From the NCBI RefSeq assembly GCF_001715975.1, contig NZ_MARB01000017.1, positions 39,860 to 103,859 on the forward strand: 64,000 bases of DNA, given 5' to 3'. Positions 17,459 to 26,206 of this stretch are shown piece by piece (within the stretch, counting starts at the first letter, position 1; each line of letters starts with the position of its first letter). The translations under genes were made by a program, and so were the position numbers. This stretch comes from Candidatus Thiodiazotropha endolucinida (GTDB lineage Bacteria; Pseudomonadota; Gammaproteobacteria; Chromatiales; Chromatiaceae). The notes under the pieces are model-generated. The model did not search any database. It had not been told where the DNA came from and worked only from the letters and a program-made list of their open reading frames with translations.

Positions 17459-18946
17459 ATGACCCAATCAGCCCAAGAATGGACCCGTGCACTTTCTTCA
17501 GAGCCGCTCCTTGTCATGCAAAGGACACTGACTCAGGTCAGGGATCTGCTGCGAAAGTCGAGTGTCAACCACGGCAGATTATCCGAAGTCATCTCCCGCG
17601 ATCCCGGTTTCAGCCTGCATGTAATGCGGCAGATCAACAATCTGCCGAACCCGCCAAAAGAGCCCATCAGCAAGATTTCCCTCGCCATACCCTTGTTGGG
17701 TATGGATGCGATCGAACAGGCAAGCCGGACCCTGCCTTCTCTTGAGGAAAAACTCAAAGGACCGCCAAGACGCGGATTGATCGATTGCTACAGCCGCGCA
17801 GTCCACGCAGCAATCTATGCCAGTCATATCGCTGAAATGCAGAGATGGCAGGAAGTCGATTCACTCTATACCGCCGCATTGCTCCACGACATTGGAGAGA
17901 TGGCATTGTGGGCCATAGCACCGGATGATATGCGCTCCGTGCAAAGGAAAATCATCCAGCGAACACCGCGCGAGAGCGCCGCTCAGGAGATCCTGGGTGT
18001 TACCCTGGAAGAGTTAAACGTTCAGTTGAGTGTGAAGTGGCAACTGCCTGAGCTGGTACACGAATCACAGGGGTTATCCAGCAGCCACCTGCCAAAACCG
18101 CTTTCCGTGATGCTGGCTTCGATCCTTGCCAGAGAGAGCAGTCTGGGCTGGCAGCATGAGAAATTGGATAATGACATCGAGTTGTTGGCGGAGTTTCTTG
18201 AGATATCACACGAGGAAGCGACTGCCTATCTGCACCGCCTGGCAGCGGAAGCAGCTCGCGGTTTACACAGGCTCACCCTGCCGTTGCCGGCGTTCCATCT
18301 CATTTCTGTTGGTCTGGCAGCCCACGAAACCGAGACAGCGGATGCTGCCGTTTCACCCGAGACAACCCGGCAGGCACCGGTTGACACACCTGAATCCAGC
18401 CCCGATGCGAAACCGTCCCCACAGCCGCAACACGCAACCCGCCCTGAAACCTCTCCCAGCGATGAGAAGAAAGCTGTCTCACAACCCGCAACAAAGAAAC
18501 GTGTCAATCCATTGCAGGCATTACTCAATGACGCCTTGCAGCAGATGCATGAGGAACTCGGATTGAGCAGAACCATGTTTGCCATGCTCAGCCCGGACAA
18601 AAGCGCCCTCAGAGCCCGGTTCGTGGTGGAGTCGGAACAGCAGCTCTCTCTGAAAGGCTTTGCATTGACTATGACAAAACCAAATTTATTCAAGGCCTTA
18701 ATGAATAAACCACAAGCAATATCACTAAACAGGGATAATGCTGAACAGTACCTGCCAATGATTCCCCAATCAGCCTTGGAGCAGATAAACAACAGTGGAT
18801 TCGTCTCAATGTCGGTCTTTATTCAGGGCAAACCGGTGGGGCTCTTTTATGCAGACAACGGCATAAGCGGTCCTGGTGTGACACGCCGGCAGTACGACAA
18901 TTTCAAGGTTATTTGCCAGAAAACCGTGCAATCGATCAGTTCGTGA
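17459..18946 (+). CDS. HDOD-domain signalling protein with C-terminal GAF-like domain
   Basis: The 495-residue soluble protein has an HDOD domain at about residues 20-270. LSEVISRDPGFSLHVMRQINN is typical for the domain entry, and SLYTAALLHDIGEMALWA keeps the HD pair, although HDOD domains in general lack enzymatic activity. A low-complexity Pro/Thr/Ser linker (about 295-350) follows. The C-terminal part (about 355-495), ending VFIQGKPVGLFYADNG, has the look of a GAF sensor. Such proteins regulate motility, biofilm or division in other proteobacteria. It is monocistronic. Confidence 0.75.
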   Translation: MTQSAQEWTRALSSEPLLVMQRTLTQVRDLLRKSSVNHGRLSEVISRDPGFSLHVMRQINNLPNPPKEPISKISLAIPLLGMDAIEQASRTLPSLEEKLKGPPRRGLIDCYSRAVHAAIYASHIAEMQRWQEVDSLYTAALLHDIGEMALWAIAPDDMRSVQRKIIQRTPRESAAQEILGVTLEELNVQLSVKWQLPELVHESQGLSSSHLPKPLSVMLASILARESSLGWQHEKLDNDIELLAEFLEISHEEATAYLHRLAAEAARGLHRLTLPLPAFHLISVGLAAHETETADAAVSPETTRQAPVDTPESSPDAKPSPQPQHATRPETSPSDEKKAVSQPATKKRVNPLQALLNDALQQMHEELGLSRTMFAMLSPDKSALRARFVVESEQQLSLKGFALTMTKPNLFKALMNKPQAISLNRDNAEQYLPMIPQSALEQINNSGFVSMSVFIQGKPVGLFYADNGISGPGVTRRQYDNFKVICQKTVQSISS

Positions 18947-18951
18947 CGGCA

Positions 18952-18967
18952 ATGAATCCGGATTCAT
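18952..18967. other. 16-bp perfect palindrome after HDOD gene
   Basis: ATGAATCCGGATTCAT is a perfect loop-free palindrome beginning 6 bp after the HDOD stop codon. It is followed by a second weak dyad (GCATCTTCAGATGC, 18979-18992) and CAAAAAG. It may be an operator or part of a transcription end, but neither is proven. Confidence 0.4.
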
Positions 18968-19064
18968 CCCCGGGCACGCATCTTCAGATGCCAAAAAGAG
19001 ATCCTGTGATTGCTGAGCACATCTTCCATTAACTATTCATATCCGATACCCCAACCTGATTGCT

Positions 19065-19105
19065 TTGATCAAAGTCATTGTTTCAGTCAATGCAAACGCT
19101 AGGAT
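19065..19105 (+). promoter_or_regulatory. Candidate FNR/ANR-type promoter for the radical-SAM/UbiUV operon
   Basis: TTGAT-CAAA-GTCAT (19065-19078) matches 8 of 10 positions of the FNR box TTGAT-N4-ATCAA. A class II site centred at -41.5 would place the start point near 19113 and the -10 element at about 19101-19106; TAGGAT lies at 19100-19105 (4 of 6 matches to TATAAT). E. coli ubiUV is known to be Fnr-activated, so the match fits the operon's function. The box itself is imperfect in its second half. Confidence 0.55.
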
Positions 19106-19136
19106 GACACTTCCTATTTCCAGACCAGAGTAGAAA

Positions 19137-19736
19137 GTGCAACAACAGATAAGTTATCAAATTGGAAACAACCTCTATCTCAGCATTACGGATCGCTGCA
19201 CATTGGAATGTGCATTTTGTCCAAAAACCCATGGCGACATGATGGTCAAAGGTTATGATCTTACCTTCGATCACCGCCCAACAGCAGAAGAGATTATTAC
19301 CTCGATCAATGATCCGGCTGGCTACGATGAGGTGGTCTTTTGCGGATATGGCGAACCGACACTGAGATTGAACCTGCTGCTTGAAGTGGCCAGACATATC
19401 AAACAGCATGGTGGTCGGGTGCGCGTAAATACCGATGGTTTATGCAATTTGATACACAAGCATGACACATTGCCGGAGCTCGGAGATTGTGTGGACGCAA
19501 TTTCAATCTCACTAAATGCCCAGAACAGTGAGATCTATGACATCCACTGTAGACCCAACCTGCCTGGTTCCTATGAGGCAATGCTTGAATTCCTGCGTAG
19601 GGCTCCCGAATATATCGCCGATGTGACGGCAACCGCGATCGTCGGAATGGAGGGAGTCGACATTGCCGCGTGTGAAGAGATCGCAAAAGCGATGAACGTA
19701 AAGTTTCGTCGTCGCTTCCTGAACGAGGTCGGCTAG
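19137..19736 (+). CDS. TatD-associated-type radical SAM protein
   Basis: This 199-residue protein is a compact radical-SAM enzyme with the cluster motif CTLECAFC (Cx3Cx2C, about residues 22-29). The SAM-binding region reads VVFCGYGEPTLRLN. It matches, from memory, the small family named after association with TatD nucleases (about 200 residues, so not truncated). The start is a GTG after GAAA, with MQQQISYQIGNNLYLSITDRC as first residues. The reaction is unknown. It opens an operon with the yhcC, ubiU and ubiV homologues and stands behind a candidate FNR promoter. Confidence 0.72.
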   Translation: MQQQISYQIGNNLYLSITDRCTLECAFCPKTHGDMMVKGYDLTFDHRPTAEEIITSINDPAGYDEVVFCGYGEPTLRLNLLLEVARHIKQHGGRVRVNTDGLCNLIHKHDTLPELGDCVDAISISLNAQNSEIYDIHCRPNLPGSYEAMLEFLRRAPEYIADVTATAIVGMEGVDIAACEEIAKAMNVKFRRRFLNEVG

Positions 19737-19750
19737 CCCGGGTGTATGCG

Positions 19751-20668
19751 ATGACAACTCTTTCGGAGCAAGCATCCACATTCGGACAATACCTGTTGCA
19801 GCGCTATGGCGAGCGTGTACATAAAATTGCTCTAGACGCTGCATTTACATGCCCCAACAGGGACGGCAGCAAGGGCAGCGGTGGATGTACCTTTTGCAAT
19901 AATGTCTCGTTCAGTCCCAATGGGCGCCAGCCCAAGCCTATCAGTGAGCAACTGGCATCGGGCCGGCGCGTGATATTGAAACGAACCGGTGCCCGCAAGT
20001 ATCTGGCCTATTTTCAGGCCTATACCAATACCTATGCTGAAATCGATAAATTGACCGCACTTTATGACGCGGCTTTGGCGGATGAAGATGTCATCGGCCT
20101 CTCCATCGGCACCCGACCGGACTGCCTGCCTGATACGGTTATCGACCTGCTTGCCGGTTATCAGGACCAGGGAAAAGAGGTATGGCTGGAACTCGGTCTG
20201 CAGTCGGCCTTTGATGAAACTCTCGCCAGGGTTAACCGTGGACACGGTTTTGCCGAGTATAGAGAAAGCGTATTACGCGCGCGAAACCGAGGACTCAAGG
20301 TCTGCACCCACATGATCGCGGGACTGCCCGGAGAGACGGCCTACCACGCTACAGAAACATTGCAAAGGGTGCTGGAGCTGGGCACAGACGGCCTGAAACT
20401 CCACCCATTGCATGTAGTCAAGGGGACTCAGCTGGCCAACGCCTGGCGTCGGGGTGAATATCGACCGCTCACCCTGGAGGCCTATGTGGATATTGCGGCC
20501 GATCTGGTGCAACAGACACCCTCGAATGTGGTCTGGCACCGTCTTACCGGCACCGCTTCGGAGACAATCCTGCTGGCTCCTCTCTGGTGTGCCAGGAAAT
20601 GGCTTGTGCTGAACGCTATCACGACTGAACTGCAACGGCGACGCACGACGTGTCGACAGGTTGCCTGA
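19751..20668 (+). CDS. yhcC: Radical SAM protein of the YhcC family
   Basis: The 305-residue protein (from ATG 19751; a GTG at 19742 would add three residues) is a YhcC-type radical-SAM enzyme. Diagnostic blocks are FGQYLLQRYGERVHKIALDA, CPNRDGSKGSGGCTFCNN (cluster cysteines about residues 37-50) and LSIGTRPDCLPDTVIDLL. The C-terminal LHPLHVVKGTQLA is also conserved. The reaction of YhcC is not established. It begins 14 bp after the preceding radical-SAM gene and its stop lies 16 bp before ubiU. Confidence 0.85.
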   Translation: MTTLSEQASTFGQYLLQRYGERVHKIALDAAFTCPNRDGSKGSGGCTFCNNVSFSPNGRQPKPISEQLASGRRVILKRTGARKYLAYFQAYTNTYAEIDKLTALYDAALADEDVIGLSIGTRPDCLPDTVIDLLAGYQDQGKEVWLELGLQSAFDETLARVNRGHGFAEYRESVLRARNRGLKVCTHMIAGLPGETAYHATETLQRVLELGTDGLKLHPLHVVKGTQLANAWRRGEYRPLTLEAYVDIAADLVQQTPSNVVWHRLTGTASETILLAPLWCARKWLVLNAITTELQRRRTTCRQVA

Positions 20669-20684
20669 ACGAGTATGCACGATT

Positions 20685-21680
20685 ATGGAACTGGTCTGTC
20701 CCGCAGGTAACCTGCCATCGCTTAAGGCTGCCGTTGATAATGGCGCTGACGCAATCTACTTCGGACTGCGCAATGACACCAATGCGCGCCATTTTCCCGG
20801 ATTGAATTTCAATGAAAAACGCGCCCGGGAAGGCATTGCTTATGCAAAAGAGCATGGCAAACGCGTCTTCATGGCAATCAATACCTATCCACGCCCGGAT
20901 GGCTGGGAACGTTGGCGTCAAGCCGTGGACAGCGCCGCTTCGCTTTCGGTTGACGCCCTTATCTGCGCCGATATAGGTGTACTCGACTATGCCAGCCGGC
21001 AATGGCCGGAGCTCAATCTGCATCTCTCTGTTCAGGCTTCGAGCACCAACTATGAGGCACTCGCCTTTTATCACGAATCATTTGGCATCAAACGTGCGGT
21101 GCTGCCCCGCGTTTTGTCACTCAGCCAGGTCAGGCAGGTGGTGGAAAACACCCCTGTCGAGATTGAAATATTTGGCTTCGGCAGTCTCTGTGTAATGGTG
21201 GAAGGACGCTGTATCCTCTCCTCCTATGTCACCGGTGAATCGCCGAATACCCATGGCGCTTGCTCACCCGCCCAGTTCGTTGAATACCGGGAAACCCCCC
21301 AGGGACTGGAATCGCGCTTGGGCGGCCTATTGACAGATCGTTACGGGAAACATGAAACAGCCGGCTACCCAACGATCTGCAAGGGGCGCTTTGCGGTGGG
21401 CGACAATACTTTTTACGCCATAGAAGAACCCACCTCACTGAATACATTGGCACTGCTTCCAGAGCTGTATCGAGCCGGCATCAAGGCAATCAAGATCGAA
21501 GGCCGTCAACGCACTCCCGCGTATGTGGGCCAGGTCACCAAGGTTTGGCACGAGGCGATAGACAGCTGCCTGCACAATCCCGATAAGTTTCAAGCGACCT
21601 CAGTTTGGAACACTATTCTGGATCAGGTCTCAGAGGGGACCAGTACCACATTGGGCCCTTACTACCGACCTTGGCAATAA
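20685..21680 (+). CDS. ubiU: O2-independent ubiquinone hydroxylase subunit UbiU
   Basis: UbiU, with UbiV, hydroxylates the ubiquinone ring without oxygen, using prephenate as donor. The 331-residue U32 protein starts MELVCPAGNLPSLKAAVDNG, as in E. coli YhbU. GADAIYFGLRNDTNARHFPG is the signature. The C-rich part CVMVEGRCILSSY and later CSPAQ, CKGRF supply the conserved iron-sulfur cysteines. The start is set at 20685, which gives the exact family N-terminus. The stop overlaps the ubiV start as TAATG. Confidence 0.93.
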   Translation: MELVCPAGNLPSLKAAVDNGADAIYFGLRNDTNARHFPGLNFNEKRAREGIAYAKEHGKRVFMAINTYPRPDGWERWRQAVDSAASLSVDALICADIGVLDYASRQWPELNLHLSVQASSTNYEALAFYHESFGIKRAVLPRVLSLSQVRQVVENTPVEIEIFGFGSLCVMVEGRCILSSYVTGESPNTHGACSPAQFVEYRETPQGLESRLGGLLTDRYGKHETAGYPTICKGRFAVGDNTFYAIEEPTSLNTLALLPELYRAGIKAIKIEGRQRTPAYVGQVTKVWHEAIDSCLHNPDKFQATSVWNTILDQVSEGTSTTLGPYYRPWQ

Positions 21681-22582
21681 TGATGAATACAGTACCTAAA
21701 CTCTCTCTCGGCCCGGTACTTTACTATTGGTCACGGGATAAACTATTTGATTTCTATGCTCAAGCGGCGGAAATGCCTGTGGATATCATCTATCTGGGTG
21801 AGACTGTCTGCTCTAAGAGACGCAGTCTCCGTACCAGTGACTGGCTTGATCTGGCCGCTAAACTGAGCCGGCAATGCAACAAGGAGATCGTGCTCTCATC
21901 GCTTGCTTTGATTGAGGCTGAGTCAGAACTCAAGACGCTCAGGCGATTATGTGACAACGGAAGCTTCGTGATTGAGGCCAACGATATCGGCGCTATCCAT
22001 ATCATGAGTAAAAAGGGACTTCCCTTTGTGACCGGCCCCAGTGTCAATATATATAATTCGGCAACACTCGCACTATTGGCATCGAAAGGGCTGAAACGCT
22101 GGGTTCTTCCGATAGAACTATCAAATCAGACACTGCAACAGATTCAAGCGAAACGACCGGATGGAATCGAAACTGAGGTCTTCTCCTATGGACGTATGCC
22201 ATTGACCCTTTCAGCCAGATGTTTCACCGCACGCTCCCACAATCTTCCCAAAGATGACTGTCAATACAAATGTATCGATTATCCTGATGGGCGTTTGCTT
22301 TCCACCCAGGAAAAAGAGCCCTTTCTGGCCCTGAACGGTATCCAGACCGTATCCGCGAAAACCTGTAATCTGCTTGACGAGATACCCTTACTCAAACAAT
22401 TGCAGGTCGATGTATTAAGAATCAGCCCTCAATCCACATTTACAGCCAACATCGTGGATGCTTTCCATAAAGCCCTGCACCATGAAGAGGTGATGGATCT
22501 CAGTAGATTTATACCGCTTGGTGCATGTAACGGTTATTGGCATGGAACAAGTGGGCAAAAAGAATTTAATTCCCCTGATTGA
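21680..22582 (+). CDS. ubiV: O2-independent ubiquinone hydroxylase subunit UbiV
   Basis: UbiV is the iron-sulfur partner of UbiU. The product (300 residues from the overlapping ATG at 21680; another ATG follows at 21683) has LSLGPVLYYWSRDKLFDFYA, VDIIYLGETVCSKRR and the block ARCFTARSHNLPKDDCQYKC with the conserved cysteines, plus a later CNLLDEIPLLKQL. A much longer open frame begins at 21605 but lies in ubiU. Translation is most likely coupled through the TAATG overlap. UbiT, the third component, is encoded at 30099-30608. Confidence 0.92.
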   Translation: MMNTVPKLSLGPVLYYWSRDKLFDFYAQAAEMPVDIIYLGETVCSKRRSLRTSDWLDLAAKLSRQCNKEIVLSSLALIEAESELKTLRRLCDNGSFVIEANDIGAIHIMSKKGLPFVTGPSVNIYNSATLALLASKGLKRWVLPIELSNQTLQQIQAKRPDGIETEVFSYGRMPLTLSARCFTARSHNLPKDDCQYKCIDYPDGRLLSTQEKEPFLALNGIQTVSAKTCNLLDEIPLLKQLQVDVLRISPQSTFTANIVDAFHKALHHEEVMDLSRFIPLGACNGYWHGTSGQKEFNSPD

Positions 22583-22736
22583 ATCTGGCGTTCTTTCCTG
22601 CCGCCCCCCCGTACGAATACCAACCTAGAACGCCAATACCCTGACAGCGGATATCCGGAATCCATATCCTAGATCCGCACATGCCATGTATTGAGATATA
22701 ACCCTTTGTCGTGTGTGGTGTATCATATTCAATGTT

Positions 22737-22750
22737 GACAATTGATTGTC
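22737..22750. promoter_or_regulatory. Palindrome overlapping a TTGACA -35-like element
   Basis: GACAATTGATTGTC is a perfect 6-2-6 dyad sharing four bases with a consensus -35 hexamer at 22735-22740. No good -10 hexamer was found at 16-18 bp. Position and symmetry suit a repressor operator upstream of the TonB-receptor cassette. Confidence 0.35.
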
Positions 22751-22770
22751 GCCATTACACTACCTGTGCC

Positions 22771-22803
22771 AGGGTCTGCTAACACTTATCCGATAGGCTC
22801 TGC
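22771..22803. repeat. Dispersed repeat B, diverged copy
   Basis: AGGGTCTGCTAACACTTATC and the following 13 bases align over 33 nt with the copy at 39724-39756, with about five mismatches. This shows the repeat unit is longer than its AGGGCCTGTTAACAC core and extends through a GGCTCTGC end. Confidence 0.6.
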
Positions 22804-22930
22804 ACCTGAAAAGGCGCCAATCAATGCATGGGGAGAGAGATTTGGTAACACCATATGAAAGCCGAGCTAAGTGAGTGACCCACACGATCTCTTAATTGCT
22901 ATGAAACCTCGTACAGTACAGGGTTTGCAC

Positions 22931-25129
22931 ATGCATCACTATAGATACTATATAAATCGACACATCCTGGCTGGGTTATTACTAGTCGTATTTTCGAACC
23001 CTTCCGATAGCAATGACGACACCCTGGCTTTCACAGAAAGCTATTTTTATGACGATCTGCCGATCGTGCTTTCTGCATCGAGGCTTTCGCAGGCACAATC
23101 CGATACACCAACGGCCGTGACAGTCATTGACAAAAAAATGATCCAGGCCAGCGCCGCGTTGAACCTGCCGGATCTTCTCAGACTGGTGCCTGGTTTCACA
23201 GTTGGCTTTTTTTCCGGCACCAGTGCCACGGTTACCTATCATGGTCATGCGGATGAATATGCCAGAGACATGCAGGTCCTGATAGATGGAAGGTCGATAT
23301 ATGATCCTTTGTTCGGAGGTATTCCTTGGACAGAAATCTATCTAAGCCTGGATGAAATATTACGCATCGAAGTGATTCGCGGGCCGAATGCCGCCGCATA
23401 TGGATCCAATTCTTATGCCGGTGTGATTAATATTGTAACGGAGCACCCGGCGGATCTTCCCGGTACCATGCTTTCGGCAACAACCGGTTATGAAAGAACC
23501 CGTTATGTTGAAGCGGCCTTTGCAGACAGTGTCGGCAAACTGGATTATCGAATATCGACAAGCTACAAAGAGGGGGAAGGTTTCGACAACCGAGACGACT
23601 CATCACGGGCAAAATGGCTGAAATTCGACAGTGATTATAACATCGATATTGATAACTCCATTCGTACCACTGTAGGTGTAGCATACGGTAATTACGATGA
23701 AGGGTTGCCAAGCCTGCTACAGCAGGAAAGGGAACTTGATAATCAGTATAATTATCAGTTTATCGAATGGAATCGGGTATTGTCTGAAAAAAACAAGATT
23801 AGCCTGCAATTTTATCACAACTACTACTCTGTCGATGACCTGATATTGACACCATCCCTGTCTGAGCAAATAGAATCCCTCGATGATTTGCAGGGGTTTG
23901 ACGAATCTGTAAGAGCGGATCTCTTTGCGGCCACGTTATCTGGCGGCCTGTATAATTTCGATGCCTTTTTGAACGCTTTGAACCTGACCGACTCGCCAAT
24001 GCTGTTTTCATATATCGGTCTGAAATCTCACCGCTATGATCTGGAATTTGAGCATACTTCCGAACCGGTAAAGGATCTGCGCATTGCCTGGGGAATTGGT
24101 GCCAGACACGATCGTGGTGAAAGCTTTTGGCTGCTTCAGGACGACAATCCTATCTCCAGAGACCTCTATAGGCTGTTCCTCAATGCTGAATGGTATGCCA
24201 CCCCAAAAACGGTTATCAATGGCGGAGCAATGCTCGAGAAGTTTGAGGGTAAAGATCATGTTTTTTCTCCAAGGCTTGGGGTCAACTATCACCTGTCGAA
24301 TTCAAGCACTTTAAGAATAAGTGGCTCTAGGGCGTTTCGTATGCCGACTATCTATGAGGACAATGCCCACCTATCTTTGTATCTTGGTTCACGAGAGGAT
24401 GAGTTCAATACCTGGATAATAAGCACGGAAAAACTTGATCCTCAACAGATAGAACGTGTTGAAGTCGGGTATTTCGGAAACTTTACAGATTATGGCATCA
24501 ACTTTGACGTATGCCTGTTCCATGAAGAGTATTCCAATATCATCGACCAATACATTCACTTTGATATCACCGATCCCGACCGTGGCATTACAGACGTGAT
24601 CGCACTTGAGGTGCTGAATCAACTGAACAGATTGTATCAGCGGGGCGCATTCACCTATACCAACTTCGGAGAAGTGGAAATCAACGGAATCGAATTTGAA
24701 ATCGATTTCCGCCCCACAAACAGAGATCTGATCTTCATGGGATTCAGTTATCTCGACATCAGCGGAAACGAGCTGAAACGGATCAAAGACGGTATTGCGA
24801 GTTTTCGTGAAAATGCCGAGGAAAAGATTCCCAAAAGAACATTCAGCCTGATTGCCAGCCACAGTTTTGATGATGGCTTCACTGCAAGCGGCGCCTACTA
24901 CTTTACTGACGAAATGGAGTGGCCTGGCGAGGGAGACGCAGTACCCAATTTCAGCCGCCTTGATCTGAAGCTGAACAAGCATTTCGACATTTCAGGACAC
25001 AGCATCGACGTCTCTCTGATCCTGCAGAACCTGCATAATGAAAATTTGGACTTTTATCATAACGAACGTATCGATGCTGATAACGTATGGGAAAGACGCA
25101 TCTACCTACAAGGAAAAGCTTCTTTCTAG
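22931..25129 (+). CDS. TonB-dependent outer-membrane receptor
   Basis: The protein (732 residues from the ATG at 22931; the frame is open from a GTG at 22871) has a signal sequence (HILAGLLLVVFSNPSDS), a plug domain (TPTAVTVIDKKMIQ, LPDLLRLVPGF, LDEILRIEVIRGPNAAAYG, SYAGVINIVTE) and a 22-strand barrel. It ends in IYLQGKASF, with the C-terminal Phe expected for outer-membrane insertion. VLSASRLSQ is a TonB-box-like segment. The start choice is uncertain because no upstream ATG or GTG has a good SD. It is the first gene of a cassette with a periplasmic binding protein and a hybrid kinase. Ligand unknown. Confidence 0.85.
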   Translation: MHHYRYYINRHILAGLLLVVFSNPSDSNDDTLAFTESYFYDDLPIVLSASRLSQAQSDTPTAVTVIDKKMIQASAALNLPDLLRLVPGFTVGFFSGTSATVTYHGHADEYARDMQVLIDGRSIYDPLFGGIPWTEIYLSLDEILRIEVIRGPNAAAYGSNSYAGVINIVTEHPADLPGTMLSATTGYERTRYVEAAFADSVGKLDYRISTSYKEGEGFDNRDDSSRAKWLKFDSDYNIDIDNSIRTTVGVAYGNYDEGLPSLLQQERELDNQYNYQFIEWNRVLSEKNKISLQFYHNYYSVDDLILTPSLSEQIESLDDLQGFDESVRADLFAATLSGGLYNFDAFLNALNLTDSPMLFSYIGLKSHRYDLEFEHTSEPVKDLRIAWGIGARHDRGESFWLLQDDNPISRDLYRLFLNAEWYATPKTVINGGAMLEKFEGKDHVFSPRLGVNYHLSNSSTLRISGSRAFRMPTIYEDNAHLSLYLGSREDEFNTWIISTEKLDPQQIERVEVGYFGNFTDYGINFDVCLFHEEYSNIIDQYIHFDITDPDRGITDVIALEVLNQLNRLYQRGAFTYTNFGEVEINGIEFEIDFRPTNRDLIFMGFSYLDISGNELKRIKDGIASFRENAEEKIPKRTFSLIASHSFDDGFTASGAYYFTDEMEWPGEGDAVPNFSRLDLKLNKHFDISGHSIDVSLILQNLHNENLDFYHNERIDADNVWERRIYLQGKASF

Positions 25130-25231
25130 CTTACTACTGAAATGCCACTACCTGACAGCAATAAATCAGCTGTTTACCGCTCACGAGGTGATACAAACCG
25201 TAGTGGCGCACCTGCTCCGGGAAGAGAATCC

Positions 25232-26206
25232 GTGCATTGTGCGGTCTGTATCAAAGAGTATTCCTATCTCATCCTCATGCTGGTTATCACTATGCTCGCA
25301 ATGGCTGTTCCCGCGCATGAAAAAAAGAGTAATATTCTGATCCTGCTGAGCGGCAACGATGATGTCTACCTTGACGTGGCTACAGCAATTACCAATTCCA
25401 CGATAAAGCTGTGCAGGAACCGGCAGCTTATGTGCCAGGATGCGAACTTTGAAATCAGTCAGATTTCCACTCTTGACAACAAGCTTCATCCTAACCAAAG
25501 GGTGATAGTTACCCTGGGTCTTAAAGCTGCTGCTCACGCCAGGCAACACCTTAATGAACATATCGTATTTTCCGCGCTAATTCCGAAAGACAGTAAAATT
25601 CATTCTGACGATGGTAGCGATACTCCTGATCATTACTACTTGTATCTAGATCAACCACAGCACAGAAGCATGCTTTTAATCAATGCTCTGTCCGATGGCT
25701 TTAGAAACGTAGGGGTTGTAATCAGCAGTAATGATGAATCTGTTGAAAAAGCACTTATTCAGTCCGCATCTGAGCTGGAACTGAATCTCAATATAGAGAA
25801 AATAGATGATACCGATCAAATCGGCACTTCTCTCAACCGTTTGCTTTACAATGTAGACATCCTGCTGGCTGTACCTGATACAAAAATACATAACAAAACC
25901 ACTGTCTCCAACATTCTGATTTCCGCCTATAGAAAGCGTATTCCATTGATTGGGTTTTCATCTGCCTATGTCAAGGCCGGTGCGTTGGCTGCAGTCTATT
26001 CTTCACCTGAGGATATCGCCTTTCATGTCCGGGACAATATCGTAAAAATATATTCGGAAGAAAAAATCAATAATCGGGAACAATACGCAGAGTATTTTTC
26101 CATACTTTTTAATTCTGAAGTGGCAAGATCATTGGATTTTCCAACAAAATCTGTCAATAAACTTGAAGAGACAATGATCAACAGATTAATTGACTATCAT
26201 GATTAA
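25232..26206 (+). CDS. Periplasmic substrate-binding protein (ABC-type fold)
   Basis: The 324-residue product has a signal segment ([18 protein letters not shown]) and a two-lobed binding-protein fold: [54 protein letters not shown] and [19 protein letters not shown] are typical of TrpX-like (PF04392-type) proteins. I start at the GTG at 25232, which has GGGAAGAG just upstream; the frame is open from 25142, but that start lacks an SD and would put 45 odd residues before the signal. No ABC permease or ATPase is nearby. It overlaps the kinase by 8 bp, so it may feed a ligand signal to that kinase. Confidence 0.7.
   Translation: MHCAVCIKEYSYLILMLVITMLAMAVPAHEKKSNILILLSGNDDVYLDVATAITNSTIKLCRNRQLMCQDANFEISQISTLDNKLHPNQRVIVTLGLKAAAHARQHLNEHIVFSALIPKDSKIHSDDGSDTPDHYYLYLDQPQHRSMLLINALSDGFRNVGVVISSNDESVEKALIQSASELELNLNIEKIDDTDQIGTSLNRLLYNVDILLAVPDTKIHNKTTVSNILISAYRKRIPLIGFSSAYVKAGALAAVYSSPEDIAFHVRDNIVKIYSEEKINNREQYAEYFSILFNSEVARSLDFPTKSVNKLEETMINRLIDYHD

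Larger units (their letters stand above)
22583..22870 (+). promoter_or_regulatory. 288-bp gap before the TonB receptor
   Basis: No gene is seen. The gap contains TTGACA at 22735-22740, overlapped by a GACAAT-TG-ATTGTC palindrome (22737-22750), and a diverged copy of the AGGGCCTGTTAACAC repeat at 22771-22803. A seven-codon ORF (MKAELSE, 22855-22878) precedes the receptor frame. The TonB receptor promoter and any iron or substrate operator should lie here; no clear Fur box was found. Confidence 0.4.

Noticed and set aside
285-22582. Three U32 proteins (trhP, ubiU, ubiV) as a recent duplication
   Set aside because: The three are old, distinct subfamilies with different signatures, found together in many gammaproteobacteria.
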